Origin: Klebsiella pneumoniae
Lineage (GTDB): Bacteria; Pseudomonadota; Gammaproteobacteria; Enterobacterales; Enterobacteriaceae
Assembly (NCBI RefSeq): GCF_000742135.1
Contig: NZ_KN046818.1
Span: 4,221,447 to 4,285,446, forward strand
Direction: 5' to 3'
Length of the DNA: 64,000 bases
Made by a program: the position numbers and the translations under genes. Below are positions 20,200 to 29,963 of this stretch, piece after piece (position 1 is the first letter of the stretch; every line of letters begins with the position of its first letter). The notes beneath the pieces are model-generated. The model searched no databases, was not told where the DNA came from, and worked only from the letters and a program-made list of their open reading frames with translations.

Positions 20200-21811
20200 C
20201 CCGGTGCTCCTGTGGCAATCCGCACAGGCCGAGGTAGACCCAGCGGGTGAATTCGCTTTCGCGCAGCGCATCGCCCCAGGCGATGGGCTGCACGCCCTTC
20301 CAACGTTCATTGAGAAATTCCGAGAGCTGGGTTAACGACTGCGCGGGCGTGGTGACGTTAAAGCGCTGCAGCAGTCCGGCAGCGCGGCAGGCGCAGAGTT
20401 CCCCCTGACAGGTCCCCATGCCAATCCGGGTGCGGCGGCGCAGATCGAGCAGGGTGTTGACCGCCAGGTTTTCCACCGCGTATTTCACTTCACCGGCAGT
20501 GACTGCTTCACATTCGCAGACCAGGCTGCGGTGCTGGCGGCTGTCGCCAAGCCAGGACGGGGTGCGATCGCCGTGACGGTAGACGGCCGAGCCGCGCAGC
20601 GGGGTGGGGAGGGAGATAATCTTTTGCAGGGTACTTTCCGTTGGCTCCTGTGAACCGGGCAGCGGGGCTTCGGCCGTGGTACAGGGGGTGGTGTTTCCCA
20701 GCTTACGACAGACGGCGTCGGTGGCCCACTCGGCCATCAGGCGATAGGTCATCAGCTTGCCGCCGGTGATAGTAATGAAGCCTTCCATACCGTCACGCTG
20801 GGCATGGTCGAGCAGGACGATGCCGCGGCTGACGCTGCGCCCGTTGGGATCGTTATCGCTGGCCACCAGCGGGCGGACGCCGGAGTAGGCGCGGAGGATC
20901 CGGGTGCGGCCCATGACCGGCGCCAGCTTTTCCCCTTCGCGCAGCAGGGTATCGACCTCCGCCGCTGTTACCCGGTTGTCGTCAATTTCGTCATAAGGAA
21001 TATGCATTGAGGTAGTGCCGATCAGCGAGATGGTATCGCCGGGCACCAGAATATCGGCGTCGGCCGGCTTACGGCAGCGGTTGATCACCAGGTTGTTAAT
21101 CCGATGATCGAGGATCAGCAGCGATCCCTTCGCCGGGAACATGGTGATGCGCAGGTCGGCATATTCCGCAATACGCTGCCCCCAGATCCCGGCGGCGTTA
21201 ACCACCATCCCGGCGTACAGAGTGCGGGCCTGGTGAAGTTGGCGGTCGTATACCTGGACGCCGCAGACGCGATCGCCCCGGCGCAGCAGGCCTGTTACTT
21301 CGCAGCCGGTAAGGATCTGCGCGCCGTGTTCGCGGGCGTCGAGCATATTGGCCGCGGTGAGGCGAAACGGGTCGATGGTACCGTCCGGGACCTGCACCGC
21401 GCCCAGCAGCGTCGGGTTGACGGCGGGCTCCCGGCGCAGCGCTTCCTGCGGCGAGAGCGGCGTGGCCTCTATGCCAGCCTGCTGACAGGCGTCGATAAAG
21501 GTTTGCTGCCATGCCAGGTCATCTTCAGGCAGGGTGATAAACAGCCCATTGGTCGGTTCAATACAGTGGCGGGCGATGCGGCGCAGGATGCGGTTCTCAC
21601 TGATGCATTCGCGGGCGGATTCGTTGTCGGTCACCGCGTAGCGGGCGCCGCTGTGCAGCAGTCCATGATTCCGGCCGGTCGCCCCGGTGGCGATATCATG
21701 GCGCTCAATGAGCAGCGTTCGTAATCCGCGCCGGGCGCAGTCGCGGGCGATACCGGCGCCGGTTGCTCCGCCGCCGATGATAATGACCTCGCTATCAAGA
21801 CGTCCCGTCAT
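20189..21811 (-). CDS. glpA: Anaerobic glycerol-3-phosphate dehydrogenase subunit A
   Basis: GlpA (540 residues) is the catalytic FAD subunit oxidising sn-glycerol 3-phosphate to dihydroxyacetone phosphate under anaerobiosis. The N-terminal FAD fold reads [19 protein letters not shown]. The C-terminal BFD-like [2Fe-2S] domain has [10 protein letters not shown] and CQGELCACR. It is first in glpACB and divergent from glpTQ; the shared 271-bp region holds likely CRP, FNR and GlpR sites. Confidence 0.96.
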   Translation of the reverse strand: MTGRLDSEVIIIGGGATGAGIARDCARRGLRTLLIERHDIATGATGRNHGLLHSGARYAVTDNESARECISENRILRRIARHCIEPTNGLFITLPEDDLAWQQTFIDACQQAGIEATPLSPQEALRREPAVNPTLLGAVQVPDGTIDPFRLTAANMLDAREHGAQILTGCEVTGLLRRGDRVCGVQVYDRQLHQARTLYAGMVVNAAGIWGQRIAEYADLRITMFPAKGSLLILDHRINNLVINRCRKPADADILVPGDTISLIGTTSMHIPYDEIDDNRVTAAEVDTLLREGEKLAPVMGRTRILRAYSGVRPLVASDNDPNGRSVSRGIVLLDHAQRDGMEGFITITGGKLMTYRLMAEWATDAVCRKLGNTTPCTTAEAPLPGSQEPTESTLQKIISLPTPLRGSAVYRHGDRTPSWLGDSRQHRSLVCECEAVTAGEVKYAVENLAVNTLLDLRRRTRIGMGTCQGELCACRAAGLLQRFNVTTPAQSLTQLSEFLNERWKGVQPIAWGDALRESEFTRWVYLGLCGLPQEHRDEV

Positions 21812-22082
21812 CTTCAGCTCCTCTGCTTTCGTTTAACGCCATTTAGCCACAATTAGTAAGGTTATTGTTTGATTTCGAGCATATTCGCGCGTTATTTGAG
21901 CGTGTTATGTGATTTCGTGCTCACATTGGAACGTTTTGTCATATTTCTGTAACAAATTGTGCGATGTTTCACAGTATCAACTCTACGTATTGCCTACCAT
22001 CGCGACCATATTTGAAGTTGGTGATTAATCTGGGATTTTGTCGTGACGTCAGTAGAAAACAGCAAGGGCCACGGAGGCTGAT
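21812..22082. promoter_or_regulatory. Divergent glpA-glpT control region
   Basis: This 271-bp AT-rich gap drives glpACB leftward and glpTQ rightward. The best CRP-like site is at 21958-21973, TGTGC-N6-TCACA, one mismatch from the consensus with the correct spacing. A second partial one surrounds 21908-21925 (TGTGA and TCACA with an 8-base spacer). TTCGAGCATATTCG-type half sites near 21876-21895 could bind GlpR. In E. coli this region is controlled by GlpR, CRP and, for glpA, FNR; site assignments here are by eye. Confidence 0.65.
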
Positions 22083-23429
22083 ATGTTAAGTATTTTTAAA
22101 CCCGCCGCGCATAAAGCGCGTTTGCCAGCAGCGGAGATTGACCCGCTATATCGCCGATTACGCTGGCAGATTTTTATTGGCATCTTTTTTGGTTATGCCG
22201 CCTACTATTTGGTTCGTAAGAACTTTGCCCTGGCGATGCCTTATCTTATCGAGCAGGGGTTCTCTCGTGGCGACCTCGGCTTCGCCCTTTCCGGTATCTC
22301 CATCGCCTATGGATTTTCGAAATTCATCATGGGATCGGTCTCTGACCGCTCGAATCCGCGCATTTTCCTGCCGGCTGGCTTGATCCTGGCCGCGCTGGTG
22401 ATGCTGGTGATGGGCTTCGTGCCGTGGGCGACGTCCAGCATCATGATAATGTTCGTGCTGCTGTTCCTCTGCGGCTGGTTCCAGGGGATGGGCTGGCCGC
22501 CGTGCGGCCGGACCATGGTGCACTGGTGGTCGCAGAAAGAGCGCGGTGGGATTGTCTCGGTGTGGAACTGCGCGCATAACGTCGGCGGCGGCATTCCGCC
22601 GCTGCTGTTCCTGTTAGGGATGGCGTGGTTTAACGACTGGCACGCGGCGCTGTATATGCCGGCATTCGGCGCCATTCTGCTGGCGATTTTCGCCTTTGCG
22701 ATGATGCGCGACACCCCGCAGTCCTGCGGTCTGCCGCCGATTGAAGAATATAAAAACGACTACCCGGACGATTACAGCGAAAAGCACGAAGAAGAGCTGA
22801 CGGCGAAGCAGATCTTTATGCAGTACATTCTGCCGAACAAGCTGCTGTGGTACATCGCTATCGCTAACGTCTTCGTTTATCTGCTGCGCTACGGCATTCT
22901 CGACTGGTCGCCGACCTACCTGAAAGAAGTTAAACACTTCGCGCTGGATAAATCCTCCTGGGCCTATTTCCTGTACGAGTACGCGGGGATCCCGGGCACG
23001 CTGCTGTGCGGCTGGATGTCGGACAAAGTGTTTAAAGGCAACCGCGGCGCCACCGGCGTGTTCTTTATGACCCTGGTGACCATCGCCACTGTCGTTTACT
23101 GGCTGAACCCGCCGGGTAATCCGGGCGTCGATATGGCCTGTATGATCATCATTGGCTTCCTGATCTACGGCCCGGTGATGCTGATTGGTCTGCATGCCCT
23201 CGAGCTGGCGCCGAAAAAAGCCGCCGGGACCGCCGCGGGCTTCACCGGCCTGTTCGGCTATCTTGGCGGTTCCGTGGCCGCGAGCGCTATCGTCGGCTAC
23301 ACCGTCGATTTCTTCGGCTGGGACGGCGGCTTTATGGTGATGATCGGCGGCAGCGTGCTGGCGGTTATCCTGCTGGTTATCGTGATGCTCGGTGAACGTC
23401 GCCATCACCAACAGCTGAAACAAGCCTAA
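22083..23429 (+). CDS. glpT: Glycerol-3-phosphate transporter GlpT
   Basis: GlpT (448 residues) is the organophosphate:phosphate antiporter of the major facilitator family; it also takes up fosfomycin. The conserved [15 protein letters not shown] carries the substrate-binding Arg of helix 1, and a second is expected in [13 protein letters not shown]. About 12 hydrophobic segments are present, and [19 protein letters not shown] is intact in two halves. GGAGG lies upstream of the ATG. No interruption is seen, so nothing here suggests transporter-loss fosfomycin resistance. Confidence 0.96.
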   Translation: MLSIFKPAAHKARLPAAEIDPLYRRLRWQIFIGIFFGYAAYYLVRKNFALAMPYLIEQGFSRGDLGFALSGISIAYGFSKFIMGSVSDRSNPRIFLPAGLILAALVMLVMGFVPWATSSIMIMFVLLFLCGWFQGMGWPPCGRTMVHWWSQKERGGIVSVWNCAHNVGGGIPPLLFLLGMAWFNDWHAALYMPAFGAILLAIFAFAMMRDTPQSCGLPPIEEYKNDYPDDYSEKHEEELTAKQIFMQYILPNKLLWYIAIANVFVYLLRYGILDWSPTYLKEVKHFALDKSSWAYFLYEYAGIPGTLLCGWMSDKVFKGNRGATGVFFMTLVTIATVVYWLNPPGNPGVDMACMIIIGFLIYGPVMLIGLHALELAPKKAAGTAAGFTGLFGYLGGSVAASAIVGYTVDFFGWDGGFMVMIGGSVLAVILLVIVMLGERRHHQQLKQA

Positions 23430-23438
23430 GGAGCGGCG

Positions 23439-24509
23439 ATGAAAATGAAACTTACCGCGCTGATGAGCGGAATGATTCTGTCCAGTTCGGCGCTGTGCTT
23501 CAGTGCGACAGCGGCTGATAAAATGGTCATCGCCCACCGCGGCGCCAGCGGGTATCTGCCGGAACATACCCTGCCGGCGAAAGCGATGGCTTACGCTCAG
23601 GGGGCGGATTACCTTGAGCAAGACCTGGTGATGACCAAAGACGACCGGCTGGTGGTGTTACACGACCACTATCTCGATCGGGTGACTGACGTTGCGCAGC
23701 GTTTCCCGCAGCGGGCGCGTAAAGATGGCCGTTTCTACGCCATCGACTTTACCCTGGACGAGATTAAGTCGCTGAAGTTCACCGAAGGTTTTGAGCCGAA
23801 AAATGGTAAGTACGTGCAAACCTATCCCGGGCGATTCCCGATGGGCAAATCCGATTTCCGTATTCATACCTTTGAAGAGGAGATTGAGTTTGTCCAGGGG
23901 CTGAACCATTCAACCGGCAAAAACATCGGTATCTACCCGGAAATCAAAGCGCCGTGGTTCCACCACCAGGAAGGCAAAGATATTACCGCCAGCACATTGA
24001 AGGTGCTGAAGGAATATGGCTATACCAGCAAGCAGGATAAGGTTTATCTGCAGTGCTTTGACGCCAACGAGCTCAAACGCATTAAAAATGAGCTGGAGCC
24101 GAAGATGGGGATGGATCTCAATCTGGTGCAGCTCATCGCCTATACCGACTGGAATGAAACCCAGCAGAAACAGGCCGATGGTAAGTGGGTGAACTACAGC
24201 TATGACTGGATGTTCAAGCCAGGGGCGATGGCGCAGATTGCGCAGTACGCGGACGGTATCGGCCCGGATTACCATATGCTGGTAGCGGAAGGCTCGAAGC
24301 CGGGGGCGGTGAAGCTGACGGCGATGGTGAAAGAGGCGCATGCCAGCCATCTGCAGGTGCATCCGTACACCGTGCGCGCGGATCAGTTGCCGGAGTACGC
24401 GACTAACGTTAATCAGCTCTATGACGTGCTGTATAACCAGGCGGGCGTCGACGGCTTATTTACCGATTTCCCGGATAAAGCGGTGCAGTTCCTGGACGCG
24501 AAACAGTAA
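23439..24509 (+). CDS. glpQ: Periplasmic glycerophosphodiester phosphodiesterase GlpQ
   Basis: GlpQ (356 residues) hydrolyses glycerophosphodiesters in the periplasm to give glycerol 3-phosphate for GlpT. A signal peptide occupies about residues 1-26 (MKMKLTALMSGMILSSSALC...). The catalytic IAHRGASGYLPEHT follows, with the metal-ligand segment YLEQDLVMTKDDRLVVLHD in two parts and IYPEIKAP. AAGGAG sits between the glpT stop and the ATG, nine bases apart. Confidence 0.96.
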   Translation: MKMKLTALMSGMILSSSALCFSATAADKMVIAHRGASGYLPEHTLPAKAMAYAQGADYLEQDLVMTKDDRLVVLHDHYLDRVTDVAQRFPQRARKDGRFYAIDFTLDEIKSLKFTEGFEPKNGKYVQTYPGRFPMGKSDFRIHTFEEEIEFVQGLNHSTGKNIGIYPEIKAPWFHHQEGKDITASTLKVLKEYGYTSKQDKVYLQCFDANELKRIKNELEPKMGMDLNLVQLIAYTDWNETQQKQADGKWVNYSYDWMFKPGAMAQIAQYADGIGPDYHMLVAEGSKPGAVKLTAMVKEAHASHLQVHPYTVRADQLPEYATNVNQLYDVLYNQAGVDGLFTDFPDKAVQFLDAKQ

Positions 24510-24511
24510 AA

Positions 24512-24541
24512 AGCCGGATGGCGGCTACGCCTTACCCGGCG
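24512..24541 (+). repeat. REP-type palindrome after glpQ
   Basis: GCCGGATGGCGGCTACGCC... ending in CCGGC (24513-24540) is a repetitive extragenic palindrome, with GCCGG/CCGGC outer and GGCG/CGCC inner pairing, starting three bases after the glpQ stop. It likely stabilises or ends the glpTQ mRNA. Confidence 0.8.
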
Positions 24542-24940
24542 TACGAACTGCGGTTTTGTTGACACTGTTCTCGGCGTGCAACGATTTCGACCCGGGAATA
24601 ACGTTTGTTCTATGTTATTTCCTGGAAGATTGCGCTCCCGATATTTCTTCTGCGTTATGCCTTTCATAGCGCAGGGAGCGCACAGGGGGAGGCCAGTCGC
24701 CGCCTCCCCCTGTACCCCCGGGCTCCGGCCAGCAAAATCGCCGCTGCGCGGTCCCTTCGACTTATCCCTGCAGGCTTCGGGTCGGGCCGAGGTAGCGTCC
24801 ATGCAAAACACGGCCCTCAGCCCGCATCCATGCGGGCTGCCCCGGCCTTCCGGGAACGTCTCAGCGATTTTGAGGCCGTCAACACCGGCAGTTTCAGCAG
24901 CCCAGGGCGGCAGTGCGTAAACGGCCGGTCCTGGAACAGT
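24542..24940. other. Gene-free, hairpin-rich interval between glpQ and yfaE
   Basis: About 400 bp without a credible gene. It contains strong stem-loops: a 9-bp stem GGGGGAGGC/GCCTCCCCC (about 24686-24712) and a 9-bp stem CAGCCCGCA/TGCGGGCTG (about 24819-24840), plus GC-rich stretches such as CCCCCGGGCTCCGG. Overlapping short frames are open on both strands, which suggests composition rather than coding. In E. coli K-12 inaA lies near here; nothing of it is seen. It may be a dispersed repeated element or a structured RNA; I cannot tell which. Confidence 0.5.
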
Positions 24941-24968
24941 AGGTCGGGTAAGCGTAGCGCCACCTGAC
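24941..24968 (-). repeat. REP-like palindrome at the end of yfaE
   Basis: AGGTCGGGTAAGCGTAGCGC followed by CACCTGAC resembles the GGGTAAGCGTAGCG REP core seen again between nrdA and nrdB. It ends five bases before the yfaE stop codon on the other strand. Confidence 0.7.
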
Positions 24969-24972
24969 AAGA

Positions 24973-25227
24973 CTACATCTCGATCTCAATATCGCCTTTC
25001 GCCCGGCAGCAGCAGGGCAAAATTTCTCCCGGCTGGATAAAGGCCAGCGGCTCGGTCAGCCAGTCAACCTGGCCGGAGACCAGACGCGTGCGGCAGGAGC
25101 CGCAGTAGCCTTCGCGGCACTGATATTCGACGTCGATATTATGCGACTCCAGCGCCGCCAGCAGGGAAGGGTGTTCATCCTGACACTCAAGGCGAGTGTC
25201 AGAGATTTTCAGGAAGATCCGCTTCAT
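24973..25227 (-). CDS. yfaE: [2Fe-2S] ferredoxin YfaE, NrdB cofactor maintenance
   Basis: An 84-residue plant-type ferredoxin, same length as E. coli YfaE. Cluster cysteines are in CREGYCGSCRTR and the later PCCC. E. coli YfaE supplies electrons for reduction and repair of the diiron-tyrosyl radical cofactor of NrdB. Its ATG overlaps the nrdB stop codon by one base, so it is translated with nrdB. Confidence 0.95.
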   Translation of the reverse strand: MKRIFLKISDTRLECQDEHPSLLAALESHNIDVEYQCREGYCGSCRTRLVSGQVDWLTEPLAFIQPGEILPCCCRAKGDIEIEM

Positions 25228-26357
25228 TACAGCTGGAAGTTGCTCAGATCGTCGGCATCGACTTCAGAATCGATCTGGCCGACGAGATAAGAACTGACTT
25301 CCACTTCCTGCGGCGCCACCTGAACGTTGTCGGAGACTAGCCAGGTGTTGATCCATGGGATCGGGTTGGAGCGGGTCTGGAACGGCAGATCGAGGCCCAC
25401 CGCCTGCATGCGGATATTGGTGATGTACTCGACGTACTGGCAGAGAATATCTTTATTCAGGCCGATCATCGAGCCGTCGCGGAACAGGTAGTCCGCCCAC
25501 TCTTTCTCCTGCTGAGCCGCCAGCACGAACAGGTCATAGCACTCCTGCTTGCACTCTTCGGCGATTTCCGCCATTTCCGGATCGTCGCTGCCGGAGCGCA
25601 GCAGGTTCAGCATATGCTGGGTGCCGGTCAGGTGCAGCGCTTCATCGCGGGCGATCAGGCGGATAATTTTGGCGTTGCCTTCCATCAGTTTGCGTTCGGC
25701 AAAGGCGAAGGAGCAGGCGAAGCTGACGTAGAAGCGGATCGCTTCCAGGGCATTAACGCTCATCAGGCACAGATAGAGTTTCTTTTTCAGCTCGCGCAGA
25801 TTCACGGTCACGGTCTTGCCGTTGACGGTGTGGGTGCCTTCGCCCAGCAGATGCCAGTAGCTGGTCATCTCGATCAGCGAATCGTAATAGTGAGAGATGC
25901 CTTCCGCACGTTTCTGGATCTGCTCGTTGGTGACGATGTCGTCGAACACGGTCGCCGGGTCGTTGACGATGTTGCGGATGATGTGAGTGTACGAACGCGA
26001 GTGAATGGTCTCGGAGAAGGCCCAGGTTTCTACCCAGGTCTCCAGCTCCGGGATGGAGATCAGCGGCAGCAGCGCCACATTCGGGCTACGGCCCTGGATG
26101 GAGTCGAGCAGCGTCTGGTACTTCAGGTTGCTGATGAAAATATGTTTTTCGTGTTCCGGCAGCGCCTGGTAGTCGATGCGATCGCGGGAAACGTCAACCT
26201 CTTCCGGGCGCCAGAAGAAGGAGAGCTGCTTTTCAATCAGCTTTTCAAAGATGTCGTATTTTTGCTGATCGTAGCGGGCCACGTTAACCGGCTGGCCAAA
26301 AAACATAGGTTCCAGCAGCTGATCGTTTTTCGTCTGTGAAAAAGTGGTGTATGCCAT
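25227..26357 (-). CDS. nrdB: Ribonucleoside-diphosphate reductase class Ia beta subunit
   Basis: NrdB (376 residues, as in E. coli) holds the diiron centre and the stable tyrosyl radical. The radical tyrosine is residue 123 counting the initiator Met, in [11 protein letters not shown], where Glu and His iron ligands also lie. The C-terminus ends [10 protein letters not shown], the tail that docks on NrdA. The ATG at 26357 gives the family N-terminus [12 protein letters not shown]. It is separated from nrdA by a 101-bp gap filled with REP palindromes. Confidence 0.97.
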   Translation of the reverse strand: MAYTTFSQTKNDQLLEPMFFGQPVNVARYDQQKYDIFEKLIEKQLSFFWRPEEVDVSRDRIDYQALPEHEKHIFISNLKYQTLLDSIQGRSPNVALLPLISIPELETWVETWAFSETIHSRSYTHIIRNIVNDPATVFDDIVTNEQIQKRAEGISHYYDSLIEMTSYWHLLGEGTHTVNGKTVTVNLRELKKKLYLCLMSVNALEAIRFYVSFACSFAFAERKLMEGNAKIIRLIARDEALHLTGTQHMLNLLRSGSDDPEMAEIAEECKQECYDLFVLAAQQEKEWADYLFRDGSMIGLNKDILCQYVEYITNIRMQAVGLDLPFQTRSNPIPWINTWLVSDNVQVAPQEVEVSSYLVGQIDSEVDADDLSNFQL

Positions 26358-26382
26358 TGAAGTGAGTCCTGTTGAACTGTAT

Positions 26383-26450
26383 TGCCCGGCAGGAATGGGT
26401 TGGCCGGGCCTACACAAACGTAGGCCGGGTAAGCGTAGCGTTACCCGGCA
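26383..26450. repeat. Composite REP (BIME-like) element between nrdA and nrdB
   Basis: GCCCGGC (26384-26390) pairs with GCCGGGC (26403-26409); GGCCTAC and GTAGGCC form a perfect 7-bp repeat around six bases (26407-26426); and a REP unit with GGGTAAGCGTAGCG core runs to 26450. The parts overlap and can form alternative hairpins inside the nrdAB transcript. Confidence 0.8.
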
Positions 26451-26458
26451 AAAATACC

Positions 26459-28744
26459 TTAGATCTTACAAGCGCCGCTTTCGCAGCCGTCGTCCTGGAT
26501 GGACGGGGCCAGGTCACCCTGGGCGTCTTCAGCGCCATCACGGGTGTTGTGATAGTACAGCGTTTTGACGCCGAATTTATAGGCGTTGAGCAGGTCTTTG
26601 AGCAACTGCTGCATCGGCACTTTTCCGGACGGGAAGCGCGTCGGATCGTAGTTAGTGTTGGCAGAGATCGACTGGTCGATAAACTTCTGCATGATACCCA
26701 CCAGCTGCAGATAACCGTCGTTGTTCGGCATCTCCCACAGCAGCTCGTAGGCGTTCTGCAGGTTTTCGTAATCCGGCACCACCTGGCGCAGGATACCGTC
26801 CTTGGACGCTTTGATACTCACGTGGCCGCGCGGCGGCTCAATGCCGTTGGTGGCGTTGGAGATCTGCGACGAGGTCTCGGACGGCATCAGCGCGGAGAGC
26901 GTGGAGTTGCGCAGGCCGTGGGTTTTAATGGACTCGCGCAATGCTTCCCAGTCGTAGTGCAGGGGTTCGCTGACGATGCCGTCCAGATCTTTCTTATAGG
27001 TATCGATCGGCAGGATGCCCTGCGCATAGGTGGTTTCGTTGAACCACGGGCAGGCGCCTTGCTCGATAGCCAGCTCGTTAGAGGCCTTCAGCAGATAGTA
27101 CTGAATCGCTTCGAACGTTTTGTGCGTCAGGTTGTTGGCGCTGCCGTCGGAGTAGCGTTTGCCATGCTTCGCCAGATAGTAAGCGAAGTTGATCACGCCG
27201 ATACCCAGCGTACGACGCCCCATCGCACCGCGTTTAGCCGCCGGGATGGGGTAATCCTGATAGTCGAGCAGCGCATCCAGAGCACGCACCGCCAGCACCG
27301 CCAGCTCTTCCAGCTCGTCGAGGCTGTCGATAGCCCCGAGGTTGAAGGCCGACAGGGTGCACAGCGCGATTTCGCCGTTTTCGTCGTTGACATCTTCCAG
27401 CGGTTTGGTCGGCAGAGCAATCTCCAGGCACAGGTTAGACTGACGCACCGGGGCGACTACCGGATCGAACGGGCTGTGGGTGTTACAGTGGTCGACGTTC
27501 TGGATATAGATGCGGCCGGTAGAGGCGCGCTCCTGCATCATCAGCGAGAACAGCTCAACGGCTTTAATACGCTGCTTACGAATGCTGTCGTCCTGCTCGT
27601 ACTGGGTGTACAGGCGCTCAAACTCGTCCTGATCGGCGAAGAAGGCGTCATACAGGCCCGGGACGTCGGAAGGGCTGAACAGGGTAATATCGCCGCCCTT
27701 CAGCAGACGGGTGTACATCAGCTTGTTGATCTGTACCCCGTAGTCCATGTGACGAACGCGGTTGGCGTCGGTACCACGGTTGTTTTTCAGCACCAGCAGG
27801 CTTTCCACTTCCAGATGCCACATTGGGTAGAAGAGGGTTGCCGCGCCGCCGCGCACGCCGCCCTGCGAGCAGGATTTCACCGCGGTCTGGAAATGCTTGT
27901 AGAACGGAATGCAGCCGGTGTGGAAGGCTTCGCCGCCGCGGATCGGGCTGCCCAGCGCGCGAATGCGCCCGGCGTTGATGCCGATGCCGGCGCGCTGGGA
28001 AACGTATTTCACAATCGCGCTGGAGGTGGCGTTGATGGAATCCAGGCTGTCGCCGCACTCGATCAGCACGCAGGAGCTGAACTGACGGGTTGGGGTACGC
28101 ACGCCGGACATGATCGGCGTCGGCAGCGAGATTTTAAAGGTGGACACCGCGTCGTAGAAACGCTTGATATAGTCCAGACGCGTTTCGCGCGGATAGTTCG
28201 AGAACAGGCAAGCGGCGACCAGAATATAGAGGAACTGCGCGCTCTCATAAATTTCGCCGGTGACGCGGTTTTGTACCAGATACTTGCCTTCCAGCTGCTT
28301 AACGGCTGCGTAGGAGAAGTTCATGTCGCGCCAGTGGTCGAGGAAACCGTCCATCTGCTGGAACTCTTCTTCCGTGTAGTCTTCCAGCAGATGATGATCG
28401 TATTTACCTTTCTCGACCATCTTCACCACGTGATCGTAGAGCGCCGGCGGCTCAAACTGACCGAAGGCTTTTTTACGCAAATGGAAAATCGCCAGACGCG
28501 CGGCGAGGTACTGGTAATCCGGTGCGTCGCGGGAGATCAGATCCGCAGCGGCTTTAATAATGGTTTCGTGGATGTCCGCGGTTTTGATGCCGTCATAGAA
28601 CTGGATATGGGAGCGCAGCTCTACCTGGGAAATCGAAACGTTATTCAGTCCTTCTGCCGCCCAATCCAGTACGCGATGGATTTTGTCGAGATTGATGCGC
28701 TCGGTAGTCCCGTCGCGCTTTGTCACCAGCAGACTCTGATTCAT
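26459..28744 (-). CDS. nrdA: Ribonucleoside-diphosphate reductase class Ia alpha subunit
   Basis: NrdA (761 residues, equal to E. coli) reduces ribonucleoside diphosphates to deoxyribonucleotides. The N-terminal ATP-cone (about 1-95) begins [17 protein letters not shown]. Active-site cysteines are in [22 protein letters not shown] and ALCTLSAFN, and the redox pair C754/C759 is in the C-terminal GCESGACKI. It leads nrdA-nrdB-yfaE. Two DnaA boxes and two NrdR-like boxes lie just upstream. Confidence 0.97.
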   Translation of the reverse strand: MNQSLLVTKRDGTTERINLDKIHRVLDWAAEGLNNVSISQVELRSHIQFYDGIKTADIHETIIKAAADLISRDAPDYQYLAARLAIFHLRKKAFGQFEPPALYDHVVKMVEKGKYDHHLLEDYTEEEFQQMDGFLDHWRDMNFSYAAVKQLEGKYLVQNRVTGEIYESAQFLYILVAACLFSNYPRETRLDYIKRFYDAVSTFKISLPTPIMSGVRTPTRQFSSCVLIECGDSLDSINATSSAIVKYVSQRAGIGINAGRIRALGSPIRGGEAFHTGCIPFYKHFQTAVKSCSQGGVRGGAATLFYPMWHLEVESLLVLKNNRGTDANRVRHMDYGVQINKLMYTRLLKGGDITLFSPSDVPGLYDAFFADQDEFERLYTQYEQDDSIRKQRIKAVELFSLMMQERASTGRIYIQNVDHCNTHSPFDPVVAPVRQSNLCLEIALPTKPLEDVNDENGEIALCTLSAFNLGAIDSLDELEELAVLAVRALDALLDYQDYPIPAAKRGAMGRRTLGIGVINFAYYLAKHGKRYSDGSANNLTHKTFEAIQYYLLKASNELAIEQGACPWFNETTYAQGILPIDTYKKDLDGIVSEPLHYDWEALRESIKTHGLRNSTLSALMPSETSSQISNATNGIEPPRGHVSIKASKDGILRQVVPDYENLQNAYELLWEMPNNDGYLQLVGIMQKFIDQSISANTNYDPTRFPSGKVPMQQLLKDLLNAYKFGVKTLYYHNTRDGAEDAQGDLAPSIQDDGCESGACKI

Positions 28745-28782
28745 GTGGATTTTACCTGTCCGTGAAAGAAAATATCCCCCGT

Positions 28783-28821
28783 TTATCCACAGAAGGCCGT
28801 TGTGACTAACTCTGTGGATAA
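28783..28821 (-). promoter_or_regulatory. Inverted pair of DnaA boxes upstream of nrdA
   Basis: TTATCCACA at 28783-28791 and TGTGGATAA at 28813-28821 are perfect, oppositely oriented DnaA boxes, 30 bp apart. E. coli nrdAB is known to be regulated by DnaA through boxes here, tying dNTP supply to replication initiation. Confidence 0.85.
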
Positions 28822-28867
28822 ATACTATATGTAGGGGGTTGTCGATAAAAGAAACGCTATATGGTGA
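28822..28867 (-). promoter_or_regulatory. Two NrdR-like boxes upstream of nrdA
   Basis: Two sites with a CTATAT core (28825-28830 and 28857-28862) lie 32 bp apart, three helical turns. Flanks fit the ACACTATATATAGTGT consensus partly: ATACTATATGTAGGGG and AACGCTATATGGTGAG. Tandem sites at this spacing are typical of NrdR repression of nrd genes. Confidence 0.75.
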
Positions 28868-29042
28868 GTATTTTAGTAAGGAATCTTTTGAGTACAAGGG
28901 TTGATTTTGACGTTAAATTGAGGTTGCGGAAGGGTAATAATCCGCAAGTCCACGTCGCATAAGGCCTGGAGAAGAAGTCAATAAAACAGAAAAAAAAATG
29001 AAAATTTGATCGAGTGCTGATTTCTTCATCGGAAGAAATAAT
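28868..29042. other. Intergenic stretch between nrdA control region and ubiG terminator
   Basis: AT-rich sequence including a nine-A run (about 28989-28998). I see no gene or convincing RNA here. E. coli K-12 carries yfaL in this position; no remnant is recognisable. Confidence 0.5.
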
Positions 29043-29062
29043 CACGCGGCTTGATGCCGCGC
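29043..29062 (-). terminator. Candidate ubiG terminator
   Basis: On the minus strand GCGCGGC, a 5-base loop and GCCGCGT form a stem, followed by GATTATTTC. The T-tract is interrupted, so efficiency is uncertain. A second small hairpin (GAGGT/ACCTC) lies at the stop codon. Confidence 0.55.
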
Positions 29063-29088
29063 AATCATCATAAGCGGAGGTGCTGACC

Positions 29089-29817
29089 TCAGTCCTGTTT
29101 GGCGGTTGTATGCAACATATAGTTAACATCAACCCCCGGCGCTAACTTGAAGGTATTGGTCAGCGGATTGTAATGCAGACCGATGATATGCTGCTCTTTC
29201 AGAGTAGTCTGATCTACCCAGCCCAGCAGCTCGGCCGGCTTGATAAACTTCTTCACATCATGAGTGCCTTTGGGCACCATCTTCATGACATATTCCGCCC
29301 CGACTACCGCCATCAGCCAGGCCTTGCCGTTGCGGTTGATGGTGGAGAAGAAGACCTGGCCGCCGGGCTTCACTAACCGCGCGCAGGCGTGCACCACCGA
29401 CTGCGGGTCGGGGACGTGCTCCAGCATCTCCATGCAGGTCACGACGTCATACTGCTGCGGGTGCTTCGCGGCATGTTCCTCAACTGTTTCCTGAACATAG
29501 TCTACCTGAATACCGCTCTCCAGGGCGTGCAGCCTGGCGACCTGCAGCGGTTCGGCCCCCATGTCCAGCCCGGTGACCGTTGCGCCTTCGCGCGCCATGC
29601 TCTCGGCGAGGATGCCGCCGCCGCAGCCGACATCGAGGACTTTTTTACCGAACAGGCCGCCGGAGCGTTCGGCAATATAGCCCAGCCGCAGCGGGTTGAT
29701 GCGGTGGAGCGGTTTGAACTCGCCCTCCAGATCCCACCAGCGCGAGGCGACGGCTTCGAATTTGGCGATTTCAGCATGATCGACGTTAGGGGCTACCGAC
29801 GTTTTTTCGGCATTCAT
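29089..29817 (-). CDS. ubiG: Ubiquinone biosynthesis O-methyltransferase UbiG
   Basis: UbiG (242 residues) performs both O-methylations of ubiquinone synthesis using S-adenosylmethionine. The SAM-binding loop is [20 protein letters not shown], motif post-I GLDMG, and later [13 protein letters not shown]. It starts at ATG 29817 and is divergent from gyrA across 146 bp, as in E. coli. Confidence 0.95.
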   Translation of the reverse strand: MNAEKTSVAPNVDHAEIAKFEAVASRWWDLEGEFKPLHRINPLRLGYIAERSGGLFGKKVLDVGCGGGILAESMAREGATVTGLDMGAEPLQVARLHALESGIQVDYVQETVEEHAAKHPQQYDVVTCMEMLEHVPDPQSVVHACARLVKPGGQVFFSTINRNGKAWLMAVVGAEYVMKMVPKGTHDVKKFIKPAELLGWVDQTTLKEQHIIGLHYNPLTNTFKLAPGVDVNYMLHTTAKQD

Positions 29818-29910
29818 GGGCGCTTTTACTCCTTTTCTGTTCAGACCTGCGAGTATATCAGCAGCGCGCCATGAATAAACCGTATTGCTTTACCTCTATT
29901 AGCGCGGCTG

Positions 29911-29919
29911 TGTTATAAT
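29911..29919 (+). promoter_or_regulatory. gyrA promoter, extended -10
   Basis: TGTTATAAT is a perfect -10 hexamer (29914-29919) with the extended TGn element, 45 bases before the gyrA ATG. No strong -35 is visible at 17 bp, which fits the supercoiling-sensitive gyrA promoter of enterics. Confidence 0.75.
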
Positions 29920-29963
29920 TTGCGACCTTTGAATCCGGGATACAGTAGAGGGATAGCGGTTAG

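Noticed and set aside
24419..24970. A 183-codon frame on the minus strand covering the glpQ-yfaE interval
   Set aside because: It overlaps the glpQ end and the REP units, has no ribosome site, and competing frames of similar length exist on the other strand. Treated as non-coding structured DNA.
26372..28765. A 797-codon open frame opposite nrdA
   Set aside because: It is exactly antisense to nrdA, whose protein is fully conserved and active-site complete. The predicted product is rich in Val, Arg, Gln and His with no recognisable domain, as expected from the reverse complement of GC-rich coding DNA.
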